Shown: positions 37,461 through 45,347 of the stretch, piece by piece
Position numbering within the stretch: position 1 is the stretch's first letter
How the letters are laid out: each line of letters begins with the position of its first letter
Origin: Acidobacterium capsulatum ATCC 51196
Lineage (GTDB): Bacteria; Acidobacteriota; Terriglobia; Terriglobales; Acidobacteriaceae
DNA: 64,000 nucleotides
NCBI RefSeq assembly: GCF_000022565.1
Contig: NC_012483.1
Span: 2,418,001 to 2,482,000 of the forward strand
Direction: 5' to 3'
Notes under the pieces: model-generated
Told to the model about the DNA's origin: nothing
What the model saw: only the letters and a program-made list of their open reading frames with translations
Database searches by the model: none
Made by a program: the position numbers and the translations under genes

Positions 37461-38819
37461 ATGCGTTATCTGCCCAAATCTCCGGCCGATCGCGAGGCAA
37501 TGCTGCGCGAAATCGGCGCTGCCTCGATCGACGAACTCTTCGCCATCATTCCGGAAGAGTTTCGCCTCACGCGCGACCTCGCGATTCCCCGCCAGATGGG
37601 CGAATCAGAGATTGTCGACCACTTTCAGGCCGCCGCGGCCCGCAACGCCAATGGCTATGCCAGCTTTCTGGGCGCCGGCGCTTACCGGCACTACCGCCCG
37701 GTACTGATTGACACGATTGTGCAGCGCGGCGAGTTCCTCACCTCGTACACGCCCTATCAGGCGGAGATCACACAGGGCACGCTGCAGGCCATCTTTGAGT
37801 TTCAGACGATGATCTGCGAGCTGACCGGCATGGACATTGCCAATGCGTCGATGTATGACGGCTCGACCGGAGCGGCGGAAGCTGTGATGATGGCGATTCG
37901 CGTCACCGGACGCGACAAGGTACTGGTGTCCCGCTCGGTGCATCCGGAGTATCGCGAGGTGATGCACACCTACGCGCAGCACCAGGGCCATGACGCGGCG
38001 GAAGTCGAGTACATTCGTGAAGGCGCGCAGGCGGGCCGCGTGGATCTGGCCGCGCTGGAAGCTGCCGTGACCGAAGAGACCGCGTGCGTGCTGGTGCAGT
38101 CGCCCAACTTCTTTGGCGTGATTGAAGACATTCCGGCCATTGCTGAAATTGCTCACAAGAAGGGCGCGCTGCTGATCGTCTCCATTGCAGAGGCGCTCTC
38201 GCTTGGCGCGGTGCGGCCTCCGGTCGAGGCTGACATTGTTTCGCTCGAAGCGCAGTCGTTTGGCGTGGCGCTCAGCTATGGCGGCCCCTATTGCGGCGTG
38301 CTGGCCGCAAAGGAAAAATACCTGCGCCAGATGCCCGGCCGGCTGGTGGGAGAGACCAAAGACTCCCAGGGACGCCGCGGCTTTGTGCTGACGCTTTCAA
38401 CGCGCGAGCAGCATATTCGCCGCGAGAAGGCGACCTCAAATATCTGCACCAACCAGGCACTGGTGGCGCTGATGGCGACCGTCTACATGACGATCTACGG
38501 CAAGCAGGGTATCAAGGATCTGGCCCTGCAGAATCTGGCCAAGGCGGATTATGCCGCGAAGACTCTGGGCCAATCGGGCAAGCTGCTCTTTGCGGGGTCG
38601 CCGCGCTTTCACGAGTTTGTGCTTGAAACCAGCGAGACGCCGGCACAGGTGAACGAGCGGCTGCTCGAAGAGAAGATCATCGGCGGACTGCCGCTCGGCA
38701 AGTGGTATCCCGAACTCGGCCATGCGGCGCTGTGGTGCGCCACCGAGGTGACCACACGCGAGCAGATTGACCGCGCCGCACAGGTATTGGCCCACGCACC
38801 GGCGCTGGCTGCCCGGTAA
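37461..38819 (+). CDS. gcvPA: Glycine dehydrogenase (decarboxylating) subunit 1
   Basis: A 452-residue protein, the N-terminal half of the split P protein. [34 protein letters not shown] and [20 protein letters not shown] are typical of GcvPA. It forms a heterodimer with GcvPB, which carries PLP. The two-subunit form is common in many phyla outside the proteobacteria, where gcvP is one gene. AGAAGGATCAG precedes the start. Confidence 0.96.
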
Positions 38820-38833
38820 AGAAGGGATTTGCA

Positions 38834-40393
38834 ATGTCTACTGTTACAGAAGAGAAGTTCACCGGCACGCCGCGCAAGGTGACGCCGCACATCACGCAGA
38901 ACGAGCCCCTGAGCTTTGAGAAATCATCGCCGGGCAAGAAGGCCTATCGCCTCGCCCCGCTGGACGTGCCCGAGGTAGACGCGAAAGCCTTGCTGGGCGA
39001 TGCCGCACGCGAAGACACCGGCACGCTGCCGGAGCTGAGCGAAATTGAGATCATCCGCCACTTCACGCGGCTCTCCACCTGGAATTACGCCATCGATCTT
39101 GGCATGTATCCGCTGGGTAGCTGCACCATGAAGTACAATCCGCGCGTGAACGAGTTTGTGTCACGGCTCGCGGGTATCGCGGAGGCGCATCCTTACCAGC
39201 CCGAGGCTCTTTCACAGGGCGCGCTGGAGGTCATGCAACTCTTGCAGGACTGCCTCATCGAGATCACCGGCATGGATGCGATCACGCTGCAGCCGGCGGC
39301 GGGCGCGCATGGCGAGTTCACCGGAATCCTGCTGATTCGCGCGTATCACGAGTCGAAGGGCAACGCGCGCAAGCACGTGATTGTGCCTGACTCGGCGCAC
39401 GGCACCAACCCGGCCACCGCGGCGGTTTGCGGCTACGAGGTTATCAACCTCAAATCGAACCCTGATGGCGGCATTGATGTGGCCGCGCTCGAAGCCATTG
39501 TGAATGAGGAGACGGCAGCGCTGATGCTGACCAACCCCTCGACCATTGGCGTTTTTGAAAATCAGATTCACAAGATTGCCGACATTCTGCATGCCAAGGG
39601 CGCGCTGCTCTATATGGACGGCGCGAATATGAATGCGCTGGTGGGCAAGACCCGCCCCGGCGACTTTGGCGCGGATGTGATGCACCTGAACCTGCACAAG
39701 ACCTTCTCAACGCCGCATGGCGGAGGCGGTCCTGGTTCCGGGCCGGTGGCCTGCAAGAAAATTCTTGAGCCGTTTTTGCCCACGCCCGTGGTCGAGCGCG
39801 GCACGGATGGATTGTTGCACCTGAACTATGACCGTCCGCAGAGCGTGGGCCGCGTGCGCATGTTCTATGGCAACTTCGGCATGTTTGTGCGCGCGCTCGC
39901 CTACATTCTGGCCAATGGGCCGGACGGTCTGCGCCAGACCACCGAAGATGCGGTGCTCAATGCGAACTACATTCGCGCCAAGCTCGAAGATTTGTATGAG
40001 CTGCCGTACAAGACACCGTCCATGCATGAGGTGGTCTTCAGCGACAAGCGCCAGACGAAGAATGGCGTGAAGACGGGCGACCTTGCCAAGCGGCTCATCG
40101 ATTACGGATTTCATCCGTACACGACATCGTTTCCGCTGATCGTGCCGGGGGCGTTGATGATTGAGCCGACGGAGAGCGAATCCCGCGAAGAGCTGGACCT
40201 CTTCATCGACGCCATGCGCCAGATCGCGCGCGAGGCAGAGGAGAATCCTGAGCTGATCACGAGCGCTCCGCACTCGACGCGCATCTCGCGGCTGGATGAA
40301 ACCACCGCGGCCCGCAAGCCGGTGCTGCGCTGGAAGGGTCCTGCCGCGGGTACGCCGCTCACGCCGGACAACTCTCCGGCGAAGGAGTGGTAG
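38834..40393 (+). CDS. gcvPB: Glycine dehydrogenase (decarboxylating) subunit 2
   Basis: A 519-residue PLP-dependent half of the P protein. MYPLGSCTMKYNPRVNE, LQPAAGAHGEFTGILLI and DSAHGTNPATAAVCGYEV are family signatures. Lys289 in HLNLHKTFSTPHGGGGPGSG is the PLP-binding lysine. It starts 14 nt after the gcvPA stop with AAGGGATTTGCA before the ATG. It decarboxylates glycine and hands the aminomethyl group to GcvH. Confidence 0.96.
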   Translation: MSTVTEEKFTGTPRKVTPHITQNEPLSFEKSSPGKKAYRLAPLDVPEVDAKALLGDAAREDTGTLPELSEIEIIRHFTRLSTWNYAIDLGMYPLGSCTMKYNPRVNEFVSRLAGIAEAHPYQPEALSQGALEVMQLLQDCLIEITGMDAITLQPAAGAHGEFTGILLIRAYHESKGNARKHVIVPDSAHGTNPATAAVCGYEVINLKSNPDGGIDVAALEAIVNEETAALMLTNPSTIGVFENQIHKIADILHAKGALLYMDGANMNALVGKTRPGDFGADVMHLNLHKTFSTPHGGGGPGSGPVACKKILEPFLPTPVVERGTDGLLHLNYDRPQSVGRVRMFYGNFGMFVRALAYILANGPDGLRQTTEDAVLNANYIRAKLEDLYELPYKTPSMHEVVFSDKRQTKNGVKTGDLAKRLIDYGFHPYTTSFPLIVPGALMIEPTESESREELDLFIDAMRQIAREAEENPELITSAPHSTRISRLDETTAARKPVLRWKGPAAGTPLTPDNSPAKEW

Positions 40394-40399
40394 CTTCTG

Positions 40400-40684
40400 A
40401 TGTCGATTTTTCATGAGCGGCGCGACGAGCTGGAGAAGCATGAATTCATGATGGGCACGGCGCGCGGCCGTCTGGCGGTCGCGCTCGATACCCTCACGGA
40501 TGCACTGATCCTCGTCGGGCAGCACGGCGTGTATTGCATCTCGAATCGCAACCCTTCGAAGCCCGCGCTCGATCTGCAGACCGTGACCAGCGAAATCAAT
40601 GGGGCGAAGGAACTGATTCAATCCGTGATGGAAGAGCTGCGGCAGGCTCGCGAAAAAGAGCTTGGCGAGCAGTCATCGTCGTGA
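40400..40684 (+). CDS. Small helical protein of unknown function
   Basis: A 94-residue protein predicted to be mostly helical: an amphipathic N-terminus (MSIFHERRDELEKHEFMMG), a hydrophobic middle (LTDALILVGQHGVYCI) and a charged C-terminal helix (LIQSVMEELRQAREKELGEQ). I do not recognise a family. It starts 6 nt after gcvPB, with AAGGAG in the end of gcvPB, so it is the last gene of the gcv operon. Its stop abuts the stop of the opposing BtaA-like gene with no gap. Confidence 0.6.
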   Translation: MSIFHERRDELEKHEFMMGTARGRLAVALDTLTDALILVGQHGVYCISNRNPSKPALDLQTVTSEINGAKELIQSVMEELRQAREKELGEQSSS

Positions 40685-41659
40685 CTATGCCAGCTCGCCG
40701 GTAAAGTCGCGCGCGGGTCGCACATCGACGATTCCCCACAGCATGGCGCGATCCTCTTCCGCAAGGTTTGTGTCGCTTATGCTGTGCGGTTCTGCAAAGC
40801 TGCGCCAGACCACCACGGCATGCTCGCTGGCGGCGTGGCGCACGGCGCAGGCCAAACGCGCACGGTATGCCGGGGTTGCCCCGTCCATGATGTTGGAGAG
40901 GCTCAGCCCGTCAAAGCTGCCAGCAGGGCACGACTCAAGATACGACGCCGCATCGCTATGCATAAACGTGATGCGGGTGGAGTGCTCGCAGGGTAGCCCC
41001 ATCAGCTCGCCCAGCAGCAGCATGCGAGCGTAGGGGTTCCATGCGTTTTCGTGGCGTGCAAAGCCTCGCGCCAACCTGCGCCGCAGTACCTGGCCGAAAT
41101 GCGGCGGCAGGACCTCAAGAAATTTCGCAGAATAGACGGCGCGAAGCACCGGATGGGAGAGCAGCACATCGCACCCGGTGCGAAAGAGCGGCGTGTCGAG
41201 TTGCTGCCGCCAGAAGAGCGTCTGCTCTTCAAGATTCTGCATGGCGAGAAATTTCTCCAGCCTGCGGGTTTGCCATCCGGCCAAGGGAGCTAATTGCCGG
41301 GCCATGCGAATGGTGCGCTCGGCATCACCAGGGCGCAGCCGCGCACCATGCACGCGAGCCTGCGCATACTGCAGCTGCACAGGATTCAGATCGCACGCCA
41401 CCACCGGATGCCGGCCTGCCAGCCGCAAGGCTGTATCTCCGGCAGACGCAATGCAGAAGACGCGCTCTGCTGCTGCGAAAGCGGCGCACTCGATCTCAAC
41501 ATCTTCGTACATCTGACCGAAGAGCAAACGGAAGGGCGCAGTGCGCCATCCTCGCGGCGCCCCCTGAGGCGAAACTGGGGGCGCATGGAACGTACCCTGC
41601 TCCCAGGCTGTCATCGGCATCTCTGGAGTGGCTTTTGTCACCATCTTCGTCTCTCGCAC
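40685..41659 (-). CDS. BtaA-like (DUF3419) SAM-dependent 3-amino-3-carboxypropyltransferase
   Basis: A 324-residue protein of the DUF3419/BtaA family. RLLFGQMYEDVEIECAAF and RVFCIASAGDTALRLAGRHP with VVACDLNPVQLQYAQARV form the SAM-binding start typical of the family, and SFDGLSLSNIMDG is the conserved middle. BtaA moves the aminocarboxypropyl group of SAM to diacylglycerol, the first step of betaine-lipid synthesis; whether this one does so is unknown. The GTG at 41659 abuts the previous stop (TAAGTG) with GGGAG before it. No BtaB-type N-methyltransferase is in the window. Confidence 0.8.
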   Translation of the reverse strand: MRETKMVTKATPEMPMTAWEQGTFHAPPVSPQGAPRGWRTAPFRLLFGQMYEDVEIECAAFAAAERVFCIASAGDTALRLAGRHPVVACDLNPVQLQYAQARVHGARLRPGDAERTIRMARQLAPLAGWQTRRLEKFLAMQNLEEQTLFWRQQLDTPLFRTGCDVLLSHPVLRAVYSAKFLEVLPPHFGQVLRRRLARGFARHENAWNPYARMLLLGELMGLPCEHSTRITFMHSDAASYLESCPAGSFDGLSLSNIMDGATPAYRARLACAVRHAASEHAVVVWRSFAEPHSISDTNLAEEDRAMLWGIVDVRPARDFTGELA

Positions 41660-42046
41660 TTATCTCCCGGACCATGCGCCGCCAATCCAGACCAGCAGCA
41701 GAAAAGCGACGTTCTTGATCACCATGCCCGCTGGGTCATGAATGAGATGCCGCGCCCAGAAAATTCCATTGGCGTTGAGCGCCAGCAGCAGCCCGGCCTG
41801 CGTCAGCGCGCAGGCTGCCGGAGCGTCACCGCTCAACACCCACAGTGCAAGCGACATTTCCACCAGCCCCAGCAGGCGCAATAGCAACACGGCCCGCTCG
41901 GCGGTGCAGCCGGGCAGCTCAATCATCATGGCAAATTGCGAGGGCATGCGCCCCAGCAGCTTGCACCAGAGGCCTTCGTAGGCCCACACGGCTGCGATGC
42001 TGACATGAATCAGCGCTAATGTGGGCATGGGCAACAAGGGCAGCAT
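41660..42046 (-). CDS. DoxX-like small membrane protein
   Basis: A 128-residue protein with four hydrophobic segments (ALIHVSIAAVWAYEGLWCKL, AVLLLRLLGLVEMSLALWVL, ALTQAGLLLALNANGIFWA, MVIKNVAFLLLVWIGGAW). It fits the DoxX-like superfamily of unknown enzymology. The ATG at 42046 overlaps the stop of the SRPBCC gene (TGATG), with GGAGAG before it, and its stop abuts the BtaA-like start. Tight coupling points to one functional unit of three genes. Confidence 0.75.
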   Translation of the reverse strand: MLPLLPMPTLALIHVSIAAVWAYEGLWCKLLGRMPSQFAMMIELPGCTAERAVLLLRLLGLVEMSLALWVLSGDAPAACALTQAGLLLALNANGIFWARHLIHDPAGMVIKNVAFLLLVWIGGAWSGR

Positions 42047-42663
42047 CAGGTGCGGCTCTCCTGCCGCTCGCAAGTGCGCTCATTTTGGGTTTGCATGCTG
42101 GCCAGAATGTGGCGGTGCAACTGCGTGAGAAAGTATTTCTCCAGCGGCCTCCAGAGCCACCGGGGATGCATGCGGGACTCGTAATGGGTCGCCAGCGTCA
42201 CGCTGCAGCCCTCTAGCTGCGGCGCAAGCTCATAATAGCCATCGAGGGCACGTACGCCGTCTTCGATGCCCAGGTTCTGGTCAAGCACTCGAAAGCAGAG
42301 GGTGCGAGGCGGAGCCATGACGGTCACCTGCTTCATCAGCGAACCGCCCCGGTAGACGCACTGCACCAGCGCACCGGCTCCGTTCTTCTCGCCTCGCACC
42401 CCGAGCGGCTGTGGCAGCACAGCGCGCAATGGCCAGCGCAGGGGTGCCGGGGCTTCCTCATAAAACACGATGCGCCGCCATGCCTCCGGCTGCGAGACCG
42501 TGAAAAGGCTCTGGGTTTCGACCAGCTCTGTCGCCGTGCGCCCGGCAAAGACACGCGCCATGCGGTTGCGCCAACCAGTGCCCGGAACCGGTGTAGGCAT
42601 CATTGGAGGCGGTGCTGCCGATGGCGAGGAAGCCTCTTCGCGCAGTGTCTCGTGCAGGGTCAT
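42046..42663 (-). CDS. SRPBCC-fold protein (START-like ligand binding)
   Basis: A 205-residue protein with a helix-grip pattern: RRIVFYEEAPAPLRWPLRAV, then VYRGGSLMKQVTVMAPPRTL, VRALDGYYELAPQLEGCSV and a long C-terminal helix (PLEKYFLTQLHRHILASMQT). SRPBCC domains bind hydrophobic ligands. The ATG at 42663 has AGGAA before it; the frame is open to 42765. First gene of the SRPBCC/DoxX/BtaA-like operon; the upstream 100 nt hold a CRP-type dyad. Confidence 0.75.
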   Translation of the reverse strand: MTLHETLREEASSPSAAPPPMMPTPVPGTGWRNRMARVFAGRTATELVETQSLFTVSQPEAWRRIVFYEEAPAPLRWPLRAVLPQPLGVRGEKNGAGALVQCVYRGGSLMKQVTVMAPPRTLCFRVLDQNLGIEDGVRALDGYYELAPQLEGCSVTLATHYESRMHPRWLWRPLEKYFLTQLHRHILASMQTQNERTCERQESRT

Positions 42664-42757
42664 GGCCGTTCCTGCCGGGGATGGCCTGCTTCCGGGTGAT
42701 AAGAAGCGGGCCGATCTCAGGCGTAGGCTCAACTTGCCACGAGACGGTTCGCGGAGA

Positions 42758-42809
42758 TGTGACACGGGTCACGGAAGCGGGTGCTGTGACACAAACTTCA
42801 TTTGTGACG
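42758..42809. promoter_or_regulatory. Candidate CRP/FNR-type site and GTCAC dyad before the SRPBCC operon
   Basis: TGTGA-CACGGG-TCACG (42758-42773) matches TGTGA-N6-TCACA but for the last base. About 15 nt further, the minus strand has CACAAA-TGAAG-TTTGTG within a longer GTCAC-flanked dyad. Both lie 95-150 nt upstream of the SRPBCC start. Confidence 0.4.
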
Positions 42810-42846
42810 GTGAAAGACGAAAATATCAGAATGGGAGAAGAAGGAA

Positions 42847-42923
42847 TGGTGCGCCCGGAGAGATTCGAACTCCCGACCTAATGCTCCGGAGGCATTCGCT
42901 CTATCCAGCTGAGCTACGGGCGC
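42847..42923 (-). tRNA. tRNA-Arg (anticodon CCG)
   Basis: The minus strand has acceptor GCGCCCG paired with CGGGCGC, D arm GCTCAGCTGGATAGAGC, anticodon stem AATGC/GCATT with loop CTCCGGA (anticodon CCG), T loop GTTCGAATC and encoded CCA. Confidence 0.96.
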
Positions 42924-43190
42924 GCTCTTTCAGCATACTACGGGTCGCGGAAGCCGGTCAGCAGAAGCGGGCTCGGGGAAAGAGCAATCAGGCCGCAGCA
43001 CTGTGGCGGGTTGCCGGGCCGGGAAAGTCGCTCGGGCAATACAGAGATGCCGACATGCCCCGCGTGAAGCGCTCTGAAGCGGCGGCGTACTCCGAAACCC
43101 GGGCCTTTCTGCTACACTCAAGAAAGCCTGTGGCATAAACGAGGGCCCAATACCAGGGTGGCCGTCGCACAGGTTCCTCACCAACAAAAT

Positions 43191-43267
<77 letters not shown>

Positions 43268-43321
43268 TTCTTTTTCGCGGCAGTCAACTTCTTCTTGATG
43301 GTCAATTTATTTCAGAACCAT

Positions 43322-43358
43322 TAGGACAGCATCCAGCGAGCGCGTAGATGCTGTCCTA
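43322..43358 (-). terminator. Hairpin terminator after the second GT39-type gene
   Basis: TAGGACAGCATC (43322-43333) and GATGCTGTCCTA (43347-43358) form a perfect 12-bp stem, 7 nt after the stop codon on the minus strand. Confidence 0.7.
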
Positions 43359-43365
43359 TGGCTGC

Positions 43366-44988
43366 TCAACCGCGTGTACCCGACGGATATGGCCGAGGCG
43401 TGGTCGTCGCCGGGGAATGACCGGCGTCCACGCCTCCGGTGGCCGGGCTTGTGGGCACTGACTTGTAAATCAATGCATTCCCTTTCTCGCTCACAAGCTG
43501 AATCAGATGCCTGCTGAGCAGATAATCGGCCTGCGTCGCATCGGAGCCTTTCATGTTGATGGCGAAGTTGACGGCGTAGAATTTGGGATTCTGCCTGAGA
43601 AATTTCGAAACCCCTTCTACCGGGAGGTCGGGATTGATTGCCTTCCAACGCTCGACCTGATGTTCGTTAGTGGGGTCTCCAAATCGAACGTTCGTGGGTA
43701 AAGTCAAATAGACGATGCGGTTACGCTGCGCAGCAGGAAGTTGCTCCATAAGCGCGAACCACGTGTCTCCATTGATGATCACAATTGGGCAGGTTCCGGG
43801 GATGCTTGCTACTGCGGGCTCATAGTTGAACCTGTTTTCGAGTCCGCGCATATAGCCGAGATCCAGCACCAGCGCCACAGCAAGGATGGCGGGAATCGTG
43901 CGCCGAAAGAAACGGTTGATCCGAATGGATCCGCAGACGATAGCTACTGCACCAATGATGGTTGCAATGCAGTAGCGCGCGTTGAAGGTTTTGGTGACCA
44001 CCACGCTGAAGGCAAACACGATCAGGGGAAAGAGCATGATCCCCGTCCCAATCGCCCAGAATCCTACCTGGTCTTTTTGAAGGTCCGGCTCTTCTACCGC
44101 ATGCTCGCGTCCCAAAAGGCGCCCCACTCCGATCAGAACTAGCGCAAAGATGACAATCACCGTGTAAGGAATGCCGTCCATGAATATTCTTTTTGTTGAC
44201 TGAAGCAAACTTGCGATCGTTGGATGCGCATAGTAGCTGGGACTTCCTGAGTCATTGGCAACAAAATGGCTCATGGTCGAAATCAAGGGGAGCCATGCAA
44301 AGATGGATGCCCCCGCGAAAAAGAGTGCGATCCAGACTCCGGGCCGGAAGGTGCGGCGTTTCAGTGAATAGAAGATCTCGATGCCTCCCAGACACGGCAC
44401 CAGCAACACAGCATAGAAATGAAGCGATATACCAAGAGCTAAGAAAAGAACAATGGCGACATAGCGCCACCATGATTTCTTTTGTTCAAGGTCATTCCAG
44501 AAGACAAGGGCCACCGCAAAGCATGCGGTAACAAGATCGTACGGTCTGATATTGAGCACGTATGGAAGAAGCCCCTCGAGCAACAAGCAAAAGCCGAGCG
44601 CGCCTAGCGCAAGCCCAAAATACCGGCGGATAAGAATGAACGCGCAGAAGCCTGTGACGAAAACGCTTGTGATCTCTGGAATACGCAACACACGGTAGCC
44701 GCCGCCCAACCCCTTCGCCAGAAAATGCAACAACAGAGGAAAGACGGGCGGAGCAAATTCTGAGCCGTGCGCGATGGCCGAGTAGACCGCTTTTGCCGAA
44801 GGCTGGCGGCTAGCCCACACCGAGAGAACCTCGTCCATCCACAGCACGGTATGTCCTGCAAAGTACAGACTGCAAGCCAGATAACCGATCGCGAAGATCG
44901 CCAGCGAACTATATATGAGCAGATTTTCCGATCTTTTTGAACTCATGCCGTTCAATTCGCGTTTTTCCATTTTGCCAGTCAATCTCAT
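43366..44988 (-). CDS. GT39-like membrane glycosyltransferase
   Basis: A 540-residue protein with about eleven hydrophobic segments. VLWMDEVLSVWASRQPS after the first helix is the acidic DE motif of PMT/ArnT-type enzymes, and GGGYRVLRIPEITSVFVTGF and FNARYCIATIIGAVAI fit the family. The last 110 residues are soluble, probably periplasmic. The ATG at 44988 follows GGAGAAGAGGAGC. Codon use is visibly less GC-biased than its neighbours, and it sits next to two tRNA genes, which hints at acquisition, but no integrase or att repeats are seen. Confidence 0.75.
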   Translation of the reverse strand: MRLTGKMEKRELNGMSSKRSENLLIYSSLAIFAIGYLACSLYFAGHTVLWMDEVLSVWASRQPSAKAVYSAIAHGSEFAPPVFPLLLHFLAKGLGGGYRVLRIPEITSVFVTGFCAFILIRRYFGLALGALGFCLLLEGLLPYVLNIRPYDLVTACFAVALVFWNDLEQKKSWWRYVAIVLFLALGISLHFYAVLLVPCLGGIEIFYSLKRRTFRPGVWIALFFAGASIFAWLPLISTMSHFVANDSGSPSYYAHPTIASLLQSTKRIFMDGIPYTVIVIFALVLIGVGRLLGREHAVEEPDLQKDQVGFWAIGTGIMLFPLIVFAFSVVVTKTFNARYCIATIIGAVAIVCGSIRINRFFRRTIPAILAVALVLDLGYMRGLENRFNYEPAVASIPGTCPIVIINGDTWFALMEQLPAAQRNRIVYLTLPTNVRFGDPTNEHQVERWKAINPDLPVEGVSKFLRQNPKFYAVNFAINMKGSDATQADYLLSRHLIQLVSEKGNALIYKSVPTSPATGGVDAGHSPATTTPRPYPSGTRG

Positions 44989-45287
44989 GCTCCTCTTCTC
45001 CGGCCAATCCTTGCTGGAGGGCAGCTACAGCGGCCCACCCCATAGCTCAGTCGACCACTTACATCAAGATGGGCCGCAGCATGAATGGTGCCAACCAAGT
45101 CTCTGGATATTTATAACAACGATTCATTTCTGAAGACGCAATCCGGCGGCCAAAGCACATGGAAATCTCCCGAAGCTGCCTCGCGCTGCTACCGCATGTG
45201 ATCTACATAGGCGCAGACGCGATGGATTGCGCCGTCGCCTCGTCAGAATATGGGACACCGGGGCAGGAGTTTAGCCGTACTAACAGG
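44989..45287. other. Gene-free stretch upstream of the GT39-like gene
   Basis: No convincing gene, RNA or repeat is visible here. It presumably holds the promoter of the GT39-like gene (minus). At the 45288 side lies the hairpin of the GH3 gene. Confidence 0.5.
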
Positions 45288-45321
45288 CGATGCCGCTTCT
45301 CGTTTGAGAGAAGCGGCATCG
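45288..45321 (-). terminator. Hairpin terminator after the GH3 gene
   Basis: CGATGCCGCTTCTC (45288-45301) and GAGAAGCGGCATCG (45308-45321) form a perfect 14-bp stem with loop GTTTGA, 26 nt after the stop on the minus strand. No T-run follows. Confidence 0.65.
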
Positions 45322-45347
45322 GGGTGGAGTGTTGAGGATGAACCGGC

